Below, piece after piece: positions 43,073-58,080 of a stretch of 64,000 nt of DNA. Source of the DNA: Cinnamomum chago (taxonomy: Eukaryota > Streptophyta > Magnoliopsida > Laurales > Lauraceae). The stretch lies in the NCBI GenBank assembly GCA_038049695.1, contig CP142454.1, positions 87,628,501 to 87,692,500 of the forward strand, in the 5' to 3' direction. Every line of letters starts with the position of its first letter. The stretch's first letter is position 1. A model generated the notes under the pieces. The model made no database searches, was not told where the DNA came from, and saw only the letters and a list, made by a program, of their open reading frames with translations. Position numbers and translations under genes: made by a program.

Positions 43073-44045
43073 GTTTGGGAATTTACTATTAAAGTAAATG
43101 TGATTTAAATTGGGAATCTTTTTTTACTATTAAATTCTATGGTATTTTATCTTTAGTGGATTTATAAGGAATTTTTTTTGGTTACTTTTTGTATAAAAAA
43201 TGAATGTTATTTTGTCATTTAATGTAGAAAGGAGGTGTTTTTCTTTTTTTTTTTCCTTTTTCACTTTTTTGAAAAAGAATGAGAGAATTTCAAAAATATG
43301 TACTTTTGATGTGACACTTGTTTGAAAAATGGAGGTTTTATGTTACCTTTATAATTAACCTAGTAAGTTGTCAAATTAACCATTCTTTTCTTAAAAAAAA
43401 GTCGAAAAACATCATCTTTTCTCCACTAAAATACAAAACAGAATACTCACTTTTAAAAATAAAAAATGAAAAAATCCCTACCAAACAAGTAAAGACAAAC
43501 TTTATCATAACTCACTTATATTTTATTCTTTCACTATTTGATGCTTTATTTCACTTTATTTTACATGTAATGTTCCCAAACAAATGTGGGCATGTTTGGA
43601 TGTATGATTATTGAAGTAAAGTGAGGTGAAACATCAAATCAAGAAAGAATAAAATATAGGATGTTATGATAATATTTTATTTTTAGTTGTTTGATAGAGA
43701 GTCTTTTTCACTTTTTGTGTAAAAAGATGATATTGTTTCGTTATTTAGTGGAGAAACGAGGTTGTTTTTTTACTTTTTTTTTAAAAAAGGAAGGAATTCT
43801 GAATGTACAGTGTACTTTTGATATAACCTCTTGCCTTTTCTTGTCTGGATAATGAAGACTTTACGTCACTTTAACTTTACTAGTTAATTACCAAACACGT
43901 TTTCGTTTGGTAATTTTACATGTAAAATAAAGTGTAGTAAATAATTAAATCAAGAGATCACAAAATATAATAGGATTATGATGGTATTTTATTTTTAGTT
44001 GTTTGGTATGAAATATTTTTTACTTTTTGTATATAAAAATGGAGC
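43073..44045. mobile_element. Cluster of MITE family copies
   Basis: At least four copies or part-copies of one family in alternating direction: about 43073-43375 (+), 43380-43580 (-), 43590-43912 (+) and 43905-44040 (+, partial). Shared blocks are TATTTTATTTTTAGTTGTTTG, CTTTTTGTGTAAAAAGATG, TTTAGTGGAGAAA and ACTTTTGATATAACC. The 43590 copy has inverted-end arms (CATGTTTGGATGTATGATTA left; CGTGTTTGGTAATTAAC on the other strand at right). Confidence 0.65.
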
Positions 44046-44887
44046 TTGGAAAGTCACTTTTAACATTATGAATTTTTAGAATTCTAGCATTCCAAATGTT
44101 AAAAGGGGATTGAACATTTGAAATTCAACTTGGGGGGGGGTGGGGGGCAGCATTTGGAATTCTCAGGATTCTCCCAGACAATAATTCTCACAATTATTTT
44201 AAACAAACATGCCCCTAAGATCTTACTTGGAGAATTTTTGAGTCGAGGGAGTAGAACTCTACAGTGGCCCCATATATTGAAAATCCGAACGTGGGGTTTG
44301 GCAAATTTTAGTACAATAAGAGTTGGTCTCATTTTAAGATTACCTGTTTGATTAGAAAAATAAGTTGTACAATCTTATGGTCAATGCATATTCATTGAAC
44401 ATATTTTTATCTAGGTGGGACCAACTTATATCGAGTTGAAATATGGGGACACTTATATATTGAGAGAGTTTATTTTGAGTGGCTTGAACTTTTAATAAAT
44501 GGGCCTCATTGTAGAGTTTTACTTTTTCACCTCAACATTTCTTCAGTTCAAAGCCTCAAGGATCTAGAGTCCCCACACTCTTATAATGTTTTCTTTTCTT
44601 TTTGTTAAAATCCACCATATAACTTTTGAGACTCCAAACTGGTTGATTAGAAGTGTCATTTTAGTGTTGGTCATCGAAATACATGATTGATTTTCACTTG
44701 CCAACTTTTTGTTGGTATATTTTTTGACCTTGCGTGCCCACTTGTTATAGTGAATGAGGTTTTTCATCCATTATATTGAATCCTTACTTGTACAATGATA
44801 GTAGCAAATGCTTTGCCACTGATTCGATGGCGGGTTTTCAACTACTTATTTTAATTGGCTATTACATTGAATTTGACTCCTACTTTA
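44046..44887. other. Gene-free stretch
   Basis: AT-rich intergenic sequence with a short G-run at 44131-44147. No coding region or defined element seen. Confidence 0.5.
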
Positions 44888-45081
44888 TGTAACGTCCTAC
44901 ATCGCCAAAAGGCTATCCAGAGACTTCGCTTATATATGTTCACGCCTGTAAGTCTAGTAAGACGCATTTTGGAGCTTAATGGGCTCCGAGAACAAAACCT
45001 TGAGGCTTGGGTCATAAATGGGACGCCCTTCCGCTCTGTCTCAAAGAGGACAATATCTGCTGGGCGAATTGGATCGTGACA
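44888..45081. mobile_element. TRIM-type solo LTR, 194 bp
   Basis: Begins TGTAACGTCCTACATCGCC and ends GGATCGTGACA. A perfect 5-bp duplication CTTTA lies on both sides (44883-44887, 45082-45086). The internal block AAAGAGGACAATATCTGCTG matches a short LTR widely found in plants. No internal region is present, so it is a solo LTR. Confidence 0.85.
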
Positions 45082-45323
45082 CTTTACTAGCATTTCTATT
45101 CTTTATAAGCCCATTTATTTCATATAATTGATTTCTTATGAATTATGAGACTTTCGTCTCTAAAAGCAGTTAGAAATCAAGACAGAGCTTTCCATTTAAT
45201 AGGATCAGTTGATAACATTTCAAGACATGATTTCCCATATTGTGGGAAGTTGATATTATTCCAAGGGACTCATAAATTCCTCAACTGCTTCTGACTTATT
45301 TTTTCCTCATACAACTTAGAAGA

Positions 45324-47888
<2,565 letters not shown>

Positions 47889-47963
47889 TGTAGAAGCTCA
47901 AGCTCCAAAAGTAGAAAAATCAAGCAGTTGGTGGTGTGAGGAGTGTTTGGTTGATGCTGTCTC

Positions 47964-47973
47964 TTATATAGCC
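47964..47973 (-). promoter_or_regulatory. TATA box of the peroxidase gene
   Basis: The minus strand reads GGCTATATAAGAGACAG about 80 bp upstream of the ATG at 47888, a good plant TATA box position. Confidence 0.75.
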
Positions 47974-47999
47974 AGCAAGGGTGCAATGAGGCTGGCCAT

Positions 48000-50900
48000 T
48001 TTTCAAATCTTGCTGCTTAAACGTGGTTTAGATTTCATTTCTTTAGTCAGGCACAAATCATTAACAGACAAAATCCCTACATTGACTTGGCTGTAAACAA
48101 CCAATCATAGAGACAGCTTTTTTTGGAGATGAATGAGAGGTGCCTCCGCAATCATAGTTATAAAAACAAGCCGGCGTTTTCCTTTTATAATTGAGAACTA
48201 TGTTGTGGCCGGGTTACCTGCTCCTTTTAAAAGTATCTTTCAAATGCTAACTAGAAGTCAGATAATCCTGCAAATCATTAAGAAAATGTAAAAGGCAGTG
48301 GGGAGTGAGTATGAAGTTTATTTGGTCCAAGCAATGCATGCAAGTGGGCATATATATAATTTAGTGATTGAGAATGTTCACACCAGCCTGATCAATATCT
48401 GAGGAGCTGATGGATAAACCCTGGAAAGAGGGCATGAAATCTATTTTTGGATTGGATAGAAACTTGGATCTGGATTTTGATCCAGTATATTGGTTTCAAT
48501 ATTTCTTTACATTTGATCCAGATGGTACTTGACTATAGAATTGAAATAAAATTTTGTTTTGATGCATTCTAAACCATTAAAATTGAGGGCCAAGGATCAA
48601 GGGCTAAAGACGATGGAATAGACTCGAAATTTTATATATGTGCTGATCCCGTCTGGATGTTTCGAGTTTCGACCACCCCACCTTACCATGATTGGTGTGG
48701 CTCCAAGTGGATCTCAAAGGCTGTCTCGCACTAGAAATCCTCACAAGAGCAGGCCCTATATATACTTATATGAGATATTTTTTTCCATTTTATATATGTT
48801 TTATCATGATACTTATAAATTTCTGATAATATTCTGAAATTATTGCAATATTAACTGGATTTTTTTTATTTTTTATAATAGAGTGATATTTACTACATAT
48901 CTTTGACCTTTTATCCTGAAACTGGTCCATACATGCCTAGACCGGCCGAGATCCAACTATAACCACAATCTTTACATTATACATATTTATATTGGGTGTA
49001 AAATTGTAGGACCATTAATCATATGCTTTTTTCAGATGTGAACCAAATTCTGATTTTGGTATTGGGTCCAAAATCAAGTTCGGAAGGTTTTTTTTTTTTT
49101 AATCTTTATATTAAATCCTATATGTCCATTATATAAGATTCTTTTTTTTTTAGAAAAAAGGCCTCAACATTAAAACAAACAGACATATCACATCCCCATT
49201 GAAAGTCTAAGAGATATAACTGATTTCAAAAAATAAATGCAATCAATAGGGACTAGCACATGCTAGGTTTGAAACTTGGTCACCCCGATGAGAACTACTA
49301 CGTTTTACCACTAGGGTAAGACATCGTTCCCGGTGCCCTTTTAAGTTGGAACATCAGCAAATATTACTTTTAAAGTTTTTTTTTTTTTTTCTCTAATATG
49401 ACTGAGCTACTACATGATTTTATAAATTAGTCTTTAAAAATTGGATTTTAAATATTCTTTAAAAAATGATGGGCCCACATATGTTTGTTTACTTTTCTTA
49501 GTCTTTTTTAATCTCTCCCCCTTGATATGAATCATCATCCAGTTGGCTAAAGTCTATGTCAAAAGAGGGGAATAAAAGGCAAGTGCCTGGTTTGCAATCC
49601 AGGAGTTTCGTACCATTGACAACCGCACAACCATCGAAGATAAAGGAAGAAGAGAAATGATAAAAGATCAGTCACTGATGGTGTAAAATATGGAGTTAAA
49701 AAAAGGTTAATTTTGAAAACGTCTTCTTACCTTAGCAGTAAAGAGTGACCGTTATCAGCTAGGTTTTGAACTTGAGTATATGTCATATCTTTTCACATGT
49801 GGGGGTTCTCTTTCCGCTTGTGTGAGCTTTCTTCTCATGTGTGGGGGCTTCTTTTACACTTGTGTGGATTGTATTTCCGTGCGTGCAGGCTCTCTCCTTT
49901 GTCCCAGCCCTTGGTTAGAGTAAAAAAGAAGTGATTTTTAACGGCGAAAACAACAGTGGGGATATTTTATAGTGAAAAAATCACTTTTTAACGGTGGTGA
50001 TGTTCAAGGAATCATCAAAACATCATCCTTCGATAGTGAAAGTACATCCATCTTAAATTAAGTTTAGAGCATTGATAATCTTCCTGCACCTCCACTTTAA
50101 GGATGCAACATATTTTCCTCGTAAAAAAAGAAAAAATAAAACTAATTCTACAAGGGTTTTCATTTAAGGAATAGAGGACACCTTTCTCATTAGGAAAAGA
50201 AAAATAGGAAGTAAAGAATCCTCTTATTCAAGGAACTAGTCCTCACAATACATCTCTCCCACGCCAGAAATTTCAGATGACTCCTTTTTATTAAGGAATT
50301 TTTCTTTTTTTCACATTTCACCCCAAAAGTTTTACATTTTCACATGGTCCACCCCTTAACCAAAAGTTAGATTTTCTATTATTGCTCCTGTCTCCTCTTT
50401 GCCAAAACATAAAATGGAACAATTTCCCATATGAGTGTGTGTGAGAGAGAGGGAGATAAGGATTGACATTTCTACCAAAAACAAGGGATTGACAAGGAAC
50501 ATTTCTTTTCTTAGAAAAACAGGCATATCTTTTCTTTAAAAAAAAAAAACCATGAGTGTTGACCCTTGACAATTGCTTCTTTTTTACTAATCATGAAACA
50601 TTGCATAATGTATATCATGTCTATTTTATGCAGGCTTGCTGTGAAAATAAAGGGATGAGGTGGTTGCATGTTTGACCATCCATCTGTGCATGTTCTGCTC
50701 TGATTGGATGCCCTCAGTTGACTTTATACAAGCTTAACCAAACACACCCTTATTGTCTTTGAAATGTGGACCTTTCACTTTTGGCCAAACACATAAATAA
50801 CTTTTCTTTTACTTTTAAGTGGACTCCCTCTCTTCAATTATGGACCCTTCACCATTTGTTCCTTTCCCTCCCTTATTTTAGTCACCTATTGGGGCCATAA

Positions 50901-51442
50901 AAGATAGCTTGGATGCTTAAATCTTTCTTTCCTTTGCCATTGTCAATAGTCCTCAATGAAAGGTGACAATGACATGGATAATCTGGATTTTCTGATCATA
51001 TGCCATTTCTATGAACATGGTTTCACTCATCATGTGCAACCTTTTTTTACATCAAGAAGTTGAGAGGGCATCAAGCCAATCACATGGACCGAGTTCTAGC
51101 CTTCTTTTTTCAAACATGGCGCCAACTCATTCCACATCATGCAATTGTGTGAGTCCACTTAGCCTAGTCCAAGCAAGTGAAGTCTGAGACTTATAAATTA
51201 TCACACCAAAGAATAAACAAGAGTTAATTAAGAAAGAGAAACCATCCCCTTTTGATTTTCCATTTTTACGGTTGAATGCAAACAAGGTAGAAGTCTACTT
51301 TCTGAATTGTAAATAAAGGGAGGATTGAACGGATGTCAATTTCATCAAATGGTGTTTTTTTTTCCAAGCAATCTTGACTTGTCAAGCAAATCTTTTTCAT
51401 TTTTGTCCTAGGGTGTTCCTTGGGCTTTTTGACAATATCAAT
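48000..51442. other. Intergenic stretch, no gene seen
   Basis: Upstream side of the peroxidase gene and beyond. No supported coding region. It holds T-rich runs, a SINE-like segment near 49266-49317 and GA-rich simple sequence near 50435. Confidence 0.5.
49150..49330 (-). mobile_element. SINE-like segment
   Basis: On the minus strand ACCCTAGTGGTA (A-box-like, plus 49306-49317) precedes GTTTCAAACC (B-box-like, plus 49266-49275) at tRNA-like spacing, then a non-coding body. The right-hand border is unclear. Confidence 0.4.
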
Positions 51443-52432
51443 TGTTTGTGAGAGTACATACAGTAATAGTTCAGTATATAGGATACAGTTCTCACAGCAG
51501 TGAAACAGAACAACTGTAATTCAAAACTACATGATGTAATGGAAATTTTACTTATTGTTTGAAGGCAGAAAAGTACTCTGTTATTGCAGTAATTAATCAC
51601 AGAAATCCGCAGAAGAAGATTGATCAAGGCTAGTGTTTAAACACTATGTCCTTAAGACAAATTTGCCCCCGCAATGGTGCTTACGAGCTTCAACAGCGAT
51701 TGCCTCTCAGGATACAATGATCGGTCTCACAACAGTTGCAGTACTACAAACTGTGTGACAGGCGAACCAAAAGTGTAGTAGCAGGACTCTCTCTTTGACA
51801 ATGAGGATGACTCGAAAATGCAATGCAACAACAGTGAATTGGACGATCGAAATTGCATGGACAAGATGTTAATTTATAGTCTGCTTCAGGACTCTTTCAT
51901 GGGGTTGCATCTGCTCTCTCATGGGGTTGCATCTGTTCAGAACAGTGACTGTTCAGTGAACAGATGCTACTCAGGACACACCTCTTGAGGTTGGAGACAC
52001 GCCCTTTCAGATGCGAAAAGACACACCACTAAAGACACATCGCATTTGTGAAAAGAAAATTTTATTAAATAAAATTTCTCCAAAAAATACTAAATGGGTA
52101 GTGGGCCGAGCCAGGCCCAACTCACGCGTGAAGCCCGAGCTCAAGCCCCGGCCCGGTGTGGTGATGACCCTACCTTGATCTATGTCCTCCCTCATCCACA
52201 AAAGTGGGATGCCCCTTGGGGCTCATCTTATACTACCAAGGTAAGTATATTTATACCCAATGAATGTTTTGTTCTCAAGCAATGTGGGAAGCAAGTTCAC
52301 CACTTCCTTTTGTTTCCATGTTTAATATGTTCAAGTAGTGGTGTTTAGGAGGTAATTTCTCATTCATTCTCACTTAGTTTTTGGCTCAAAGTTGACAAAA
52401 AACTAGTGTAGCTCTTAGCCATTTTTCCAACA
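51443..52432. mobile_element. Probable solo LTR, 990 bp
   Basis: Begins TGTTTGTGAGAGTAC and ends TTTTTCCAACA (TGTT...AACA). Flanks are TCAAT (51438-51442) and TCAAC (52433-52437), 4 of 5 bases alike. Internal sequence is LTR-like and non-coding, with a direct repeat (CATGGGGTTGCATCTG twice near 51900). Confidence 0.55.
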
Positions 52433-52437
52433 TCAAC

Positions 52438-54165
52438 AACCATTAAACTTTGGAACCAGCTATGAGCTTCCAGCAACAAGTCAGACTCAAGAAGCACAAT
52501 TTTTTATTGAATTGTAGAGTCATCTAAGACCCAATTAAAATCTTGTATGCATGCCAATAAGGGAGGATAGTATGATGGAAAGGTCTCATTGTCGTAATGA
52601 CATTGAGAAAAAAAAAATCATCTCAAGGAGATCAACATAGCCATTGATTTAGGGGCCTTAGCATTTTACATATTCTTAAATTACAATTTCTACTATAAGA
52701 TTCAATTCAAAAGTGAGTATAATTTAGTTTGGTGTCAATTAGGATGAGTGACTCACGCGGGTTTAGTAGGTACGAGGGAGTTGGATTCATCATGATGGGC
52801 CCATGTGATAGTATGAAAGGTATACCCCCTCACAATCCATGAAAGGTACCTCTTAACAAAAATAAATCCTATCTAAGTATTTATATGTATTTTATATGTA
52901 ATCGAGCCTTAATTTGGGCTCATCCTATCCATTTTTTCAAGTCTATTTTTGGGTTCTTTTCTCTATATTAAATCTGGTTATGATCACCATGATGGGTGAA
53001 TTATGTGTAAATCTTGCGCTTTTCATATGTAATCAATATGACAGTTGAATATAAATTCATTGTTGGAGCAGTGGTAAGGCATCACCCTTGTTGTGGAAAA
53101 TCACCACCATGAGTAGTTTGAATTTAGGAAGCGGCCTTTCCAGATTGATCAAACTGGCGGCACATATAAAATTATGTGGATTCTGACTACACAAGATGTT
53201 CTGGAATCTGGATCATAATTGGATTGACGGTGATGAATATTTACATCCCACAAATGTTAGAGATTTGATGCAAGAAGGTTGTGTGGCCCCAAGAGGATTT
53301 TCATATAAAAAGTCAATGAATGTGGAAAATGGTGAAGGTTGACAGTAATAAGTATTCATATGTATCCTGAAGTCTCTCTTTCAAGAAAAACAGAATGGTA
53401 CATGCAAATATAGGATCCGTAAGCTTTTGTATCATAATTCAGATTCATGTACTTTCCAACCCAAAGATTCGCTTGCATCATGTCTTTTTTGTGAGAGTCT
53501 GTTGAGTTTGAATCATCTTGCAATACTTAACAAATGTACTTTAGGCACTCCATATGAGCTCCAACTCCATTTTGTCTTCAATCCTGATCATTGATTTTAT
53601 GCATTGGTATCACTAAAAAATTAAATTTACGGATCACCAAGCCTAGTTCCAATTATGCTGGGTCAACTACATGATCAACTATGTTTTGCCATTTCAATTT
53701 ATTTTTGAACAAATCCTTTGATGGTTTCATTCTTGTTTGAATCTTTCTTTCCCACTTCTATCAATTTCCTCTTCGGTTTATTCTTGAGGTGCGATCAACT
53801 TGCACAGAGAAATAAATGAAAAACAGATCTAGATCCCAATACATTACATCATGATACCACCCCCAAGTCCCCATCCATTCACATCCCTAAAATGCTGGCA
53901 ATATTTCATACATACTATTTGAAGGTAGGGCTGATACTTATCATGATTGATGGTAGATAAGTGGGGCCAGCAGTGCATCACAGGGCGCGTTGGTGGGGCC
54001 CGCTGGCCCCACATATAAATCTTAATATAATCATCATTTAGTACATTTTTTCACAAAAATAAATAGTGGGGTACTAGGGGGTGAATACTATAAAATACAT
54101 TATAAAAAATAGGAAAGAAATGAAATATTACATAATTGTACTAGTAAAATTTAGAGAGAGAGAGA
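52438..54165. other. Intergenic stretch, no gene seen
   Basis: AT-rich, no supported coding region. A SINE-like head sits at 53064-53130: GAGCAGTGGTAAGGCATC then AGTTTGAATTTAGGAAGCGG. A (GA)n tract at 54152-54170 is where the chromovirus has inserted. Confidence 0.45.
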
Positions 54166-54170
54166 GAGAG

Positions 54171-56665
54171 TGTTACACCCCAACCCGAGTTAATCTAGAT
54201 TAACTCTAATTAATTGAGATTAATGCGAATTAGACGTGATTAGTCAAGATAAATATGATTAGTGATTAAAATGGATCAAATTAGTTTCATTTGAGTAACT
54301 TATACATAATAGAATGGATTTGAAAGGAATTCACTTGATTGAGTCGAATTTAGACTCAAATTGATGGAAGTAAGGACTTTTCCGTAAATACGGATTTATG
54401 CGTATTTCGTCGGATACGGTGAAACTTGATACTAACATGTGTATTTCGATGAATACAACAACTTTCATAACTTACTCGTTTTCATTTGACTTCAAATGAA
54501 TTAAGTAAGTCTTGATTTGACTTAAATTTAAAATGTGTAAGATATATGGGGGTTGAAAGTAAAAGTTCTATTAAAAAGGGTTGAGAAGAACTTAGAACCC
54601 ATTTCAGTCGGTGAAACATTCCAGAACAGCTGAAACAACTTCGGTTTCTTCCCTTCTTCATTCTTCTTTGTTTCTAGCTTGTTAATCGTTAAAGGGAGGT
54701 GTTGTGCAAAGCATTTTTGGAGAAGGGTAGTTGTTCACTTTATCTTCTTCATCCTTGGAGTTAGAAATGAGAGGAAAAATTTTCAGTTTTTCTCTTCTTT
54801 AAGATTACAAGTAACTAAAGCTTTAGAATTATGGAACTTTTGAGTTCTAGTGAACTCTTTATAATAGTGTTAGCTCATTAGCTTATGAGAAATCTGTTTT
54901 CTTTTGGGTTTTCTTGGTGTTAGGTTATCAAAGAGGGTTTCAATTGAGATTTTGATCTCAAAACTCATGGCTAACAAGGGGATTTTTGTATCAAACTTGA
55001 ATTAGAGGCAAGTATAAATAGTTATTGTAATTAAATGCTAGTTGCTATAGATTTTTTCTTGATTATGTTATGAAATCTGAATTCAGCCTTATATGTAAGT
55101 TAACTGTGTATATGGATAATTGATTGGAGAAGAAGATGGGTTAAATGGTTAATGGATTGGAAGTGTTACTTTATGTATAAATGACATGATGAATGAGGGG
55201 GAACAGGAGGTTCCATTTTGATATGCAGGTTATGAATTGAATGTAGAGAAGGGAAGAAGAAAATCAGTTTTAGAAGCCTGAAACTGAAATTCAGACATGT
55301 TGTGTTTGATGAAATTTCGCCCAGAATTGGGCCAGCCGGATTGGGCCTGCTCGAGTGGGTCGGCCCATTGGGCCAACAATGCCAACTTTGAATGGCCATA
55401 ACTTTTGAATCGTACGTCCGATTTTTGAGTTTCATATATCGTTGGAAAGCTCTTGGAACATAGAAACCAATGGTATACACATCCTAGTGATCATAGATTG
55501 GGATATGAAGTTGATATGGGGACAATTATAACATGTCCTAACTAAAATTTGTTCTATTTGAACCAATTGATGGTTTTAGGATCATAAGTAGTTTGAAGAC
55601 TAATTAAGGAGTAGTAAGTTAATTACCATTTTCATAAAATAATATCTTTGGATTTAGATCCAAGATGAATTGAGTGTTAACCAAAAGGTTTACCCAAGCT
55701 AAATAGTTGTAATTCGATAATAAAAATTAGCTTCTAAAGCTAGCCGATAAGACATTGATTAGTTAACCAAAATTAATAAAGTTTTAGAATTAATTTCTGA
55801 GTTTTAAGGAAATGAGCCTATTGATTAGATCAAGGCGATTGTTAATACTATATACCTCCATGGGTGTTAATTAAAGAGACTTTAATGTACAAAATACATA
55901 TAACTTGTGATGTTCATCGAGAATAACACGTAAATTAAAGAACTGAGTATCACACCTGAATGGATGGTATTATTTATTTGAGTTTGTATGTTGAATTGAA
56001 TATGTTAAATTGTAATTCAACGGAGTTAATATGTGAACTGTATTGTTCTTGAGTATGACACTACATGGTGATTTCTTTAAGCTCATTAGAGTCGTTACTG
56101 CTGCAGTAGATTATTTGGGAGTGTTTCGGAGCTCCGTGGTGATGTCAATGGTCCTTGGCTCGGGCACTGATAAATCCCACAATATATGATTCCTTCTGTA
56201 TGGAAGATGTGATTCCTTCCTTTTTAGGAAGATGTGATTTGAATTGAAGTGAAATGCTATTGTAGATTCCCAAATACTAAAGACTCTTAATGCTTTGAAT
56301 TAAATGGGAATTGTATTAGTTTAACATTGGATTAGACCGATTAAATGTGTAATTAGTATGTTTACTCATTTGATTGTTTATATATTGCTGAATTTGTTAA
56401 ATTCATAGTGTTATTGATAATGGTTTTAAAACGTTTCACACTTTTGATCCTTGCATTGTATTTAAATATGCAAGTGATTGGTTTTGTAAATAATGTAAAT
56501 GAGTTTTTGTTTTATACATGAGCAATGTATATTTGTTTATATTCCGCAAAATATGTAATTGATATCCCATGTGAATTTTATGTGTTTGAAGTTCACAGGA
56601 GTAAGTACGCGCCGCAACTCAGAGTTAATTCGGATTAATTGTAATCTTGGGTCCGGGTTGTGGCA
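54171..56665 (+). repeat. 5' LTR of the chromovirus
   Basis: About 2.5 kb, from TGTTACACCCCAACCCGAG to about GTTGTGGCA. It contains CTTAGAAC at 54591-54598, the uninterrupted form of the site filled by a transposon in the 3' LTR. The exact 3' border may lie up to 11 bp further on. Confidence 0.85.
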
Positions 56666-56676
56666 TACTTTTTGTA

Positions 56677-56688
56677 TGGTATCAGAGC
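56677..56688 (+). other. Primer-binding site (initiator tRNA-Met)
   Basis: TGGTATCAGAGC, the standard plant retrotransposon primer-binding site complementary to the 3' end of initiator tRNA-Met. Confidence 0.95.
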
Positions 56689-56867
56689 TAATGAAATAGT
56701 TAAGAAACTTTAAAATCTTTAGAAAATGTAAGGACACGGTGAAGAAACGACAAATTACTAATCAAATCCTACTTTCGGATTTATGATTTATTGCTTTCAC
56801 TAAATGTGATTTTCTTTCACTATATGGTATAAAGATATCTATCTTAACTTCCTGTGTTGTTTTCAGA

Positions 56868-58080
56868 ATGGCATCTGGCTCAGGTAGTGGAGGCAATAGG
56901 AATGATAATCCTGATTATGTGCCTAGTGGGAATGAATGTCCTACACCTACACCTCCTACTCCTTCTAATAGCGATGCTAGATTCACTACTATCTTAGAAT
57001 AGTTAGCAAGGAGCCATGAAGCTCAATTGAATATGCAAGCACAAATTGCTGCAATGTTACAAGTGCAAACTCAGATGCAGACTCAGATTCAGACTCCACA
57101 GGCACCACCATTTCAACCACTGCCTAATGTTGGTACTCAGGTAGTAGTGCAGACTAAGGAGAAGGATTCTAATGTTCTTTATGAACAATTTAGGAAGCAA
57201 GGAGCCACTGAGTTTCAGGGTAAAGAAGATGCATTAGTTGCTGATGAGTAGATACAATACCATTGTGTGTACTTCGAAGCAGTGGGTGTTGTTTGCTTCT
57301 TCCATGTTATGAGATGTAACAAAGGATTGGTGGAAAGGTATCAAAGATGCAATAATTGAAACACCTGCAGCTACTGTTTGGGAGAATTTCAAGAAACAAT
57401 TTGAGAGGAATTTTGTTCCAGAGCATGTGAGACAGAAAAAAGAGTCAGAATTCTTAAACTTGAAGCAAGGACTAATGACTGTGACAGTATATGTGCACAC
57501 ATTCATAAAACTGTCTAAGTATGCCAAGGAATTGATAGATACTGAAGAAAAGAAGATAAAGAGGTTCATAAATGGTTTGAACACAGCTTACAAGAAAATG
57601 GTCATGGCTGGACAGCAACCTCTACATTTTGATGATGCGGTGGACAAAGCATATACTGCTAAAGAAGTTCATCGTGAAAAACAAGAATAAAAAACTGGTC
57701 CTAAAAGGAGGAGTAGCCCATGGCTGAAAAAGGGAGGCAAATTCAAGAACAAGAAGCAGAGATTTGTTGCTAAATTTGAAGTTAGACCAGTTTGTGAGAC
57801 ATGTGGAAAAGCTCACAAAACCGAAGCTTGTTGGAGAAACACTGGGGCATGTTTAACTTGTGGTTCAATGGAACATAAAATGACTTAATGTCCCAGAGTT
57901 AGAAGTGATAACCGAACTCCACAGCAACAGCCTCCTCAAGGACAGGCAGCATTTCCTGCTCCTCCACAGCAGCAGCGTCAATGGCAGCAACATCAAAGAC
58001 AATAGCAACCACGGCAGCAACAACAACAGAATAGGCCTCAGGTTACAGGATAAGTTTATGCTGCCAATAGGGAACAAGCT
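56868..58080 (+). pseudogene. gag of the chromovirus
   Basis: Starts at the ATG at 56868 (MASGSGSGGN) and has stops at 57000 and 57249. A small deletion near 57252 then shifts the frame. The rest (CTSKQWVLFAS, DVTKDWWKGIKDA, QKKESEFLNLKQG) is the gag core. It is cut by stops at 57310, 57688, 57886, 58003 and 58051. Two zinc-knuckle-like motifs lie near 57793-57890 (CETCGKAHKTEAC and CLTCGSMEHK), followed by a Gln-rich tail. It would form the particle's nucleocapsid; it is broken here. Confidence 0.9.
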
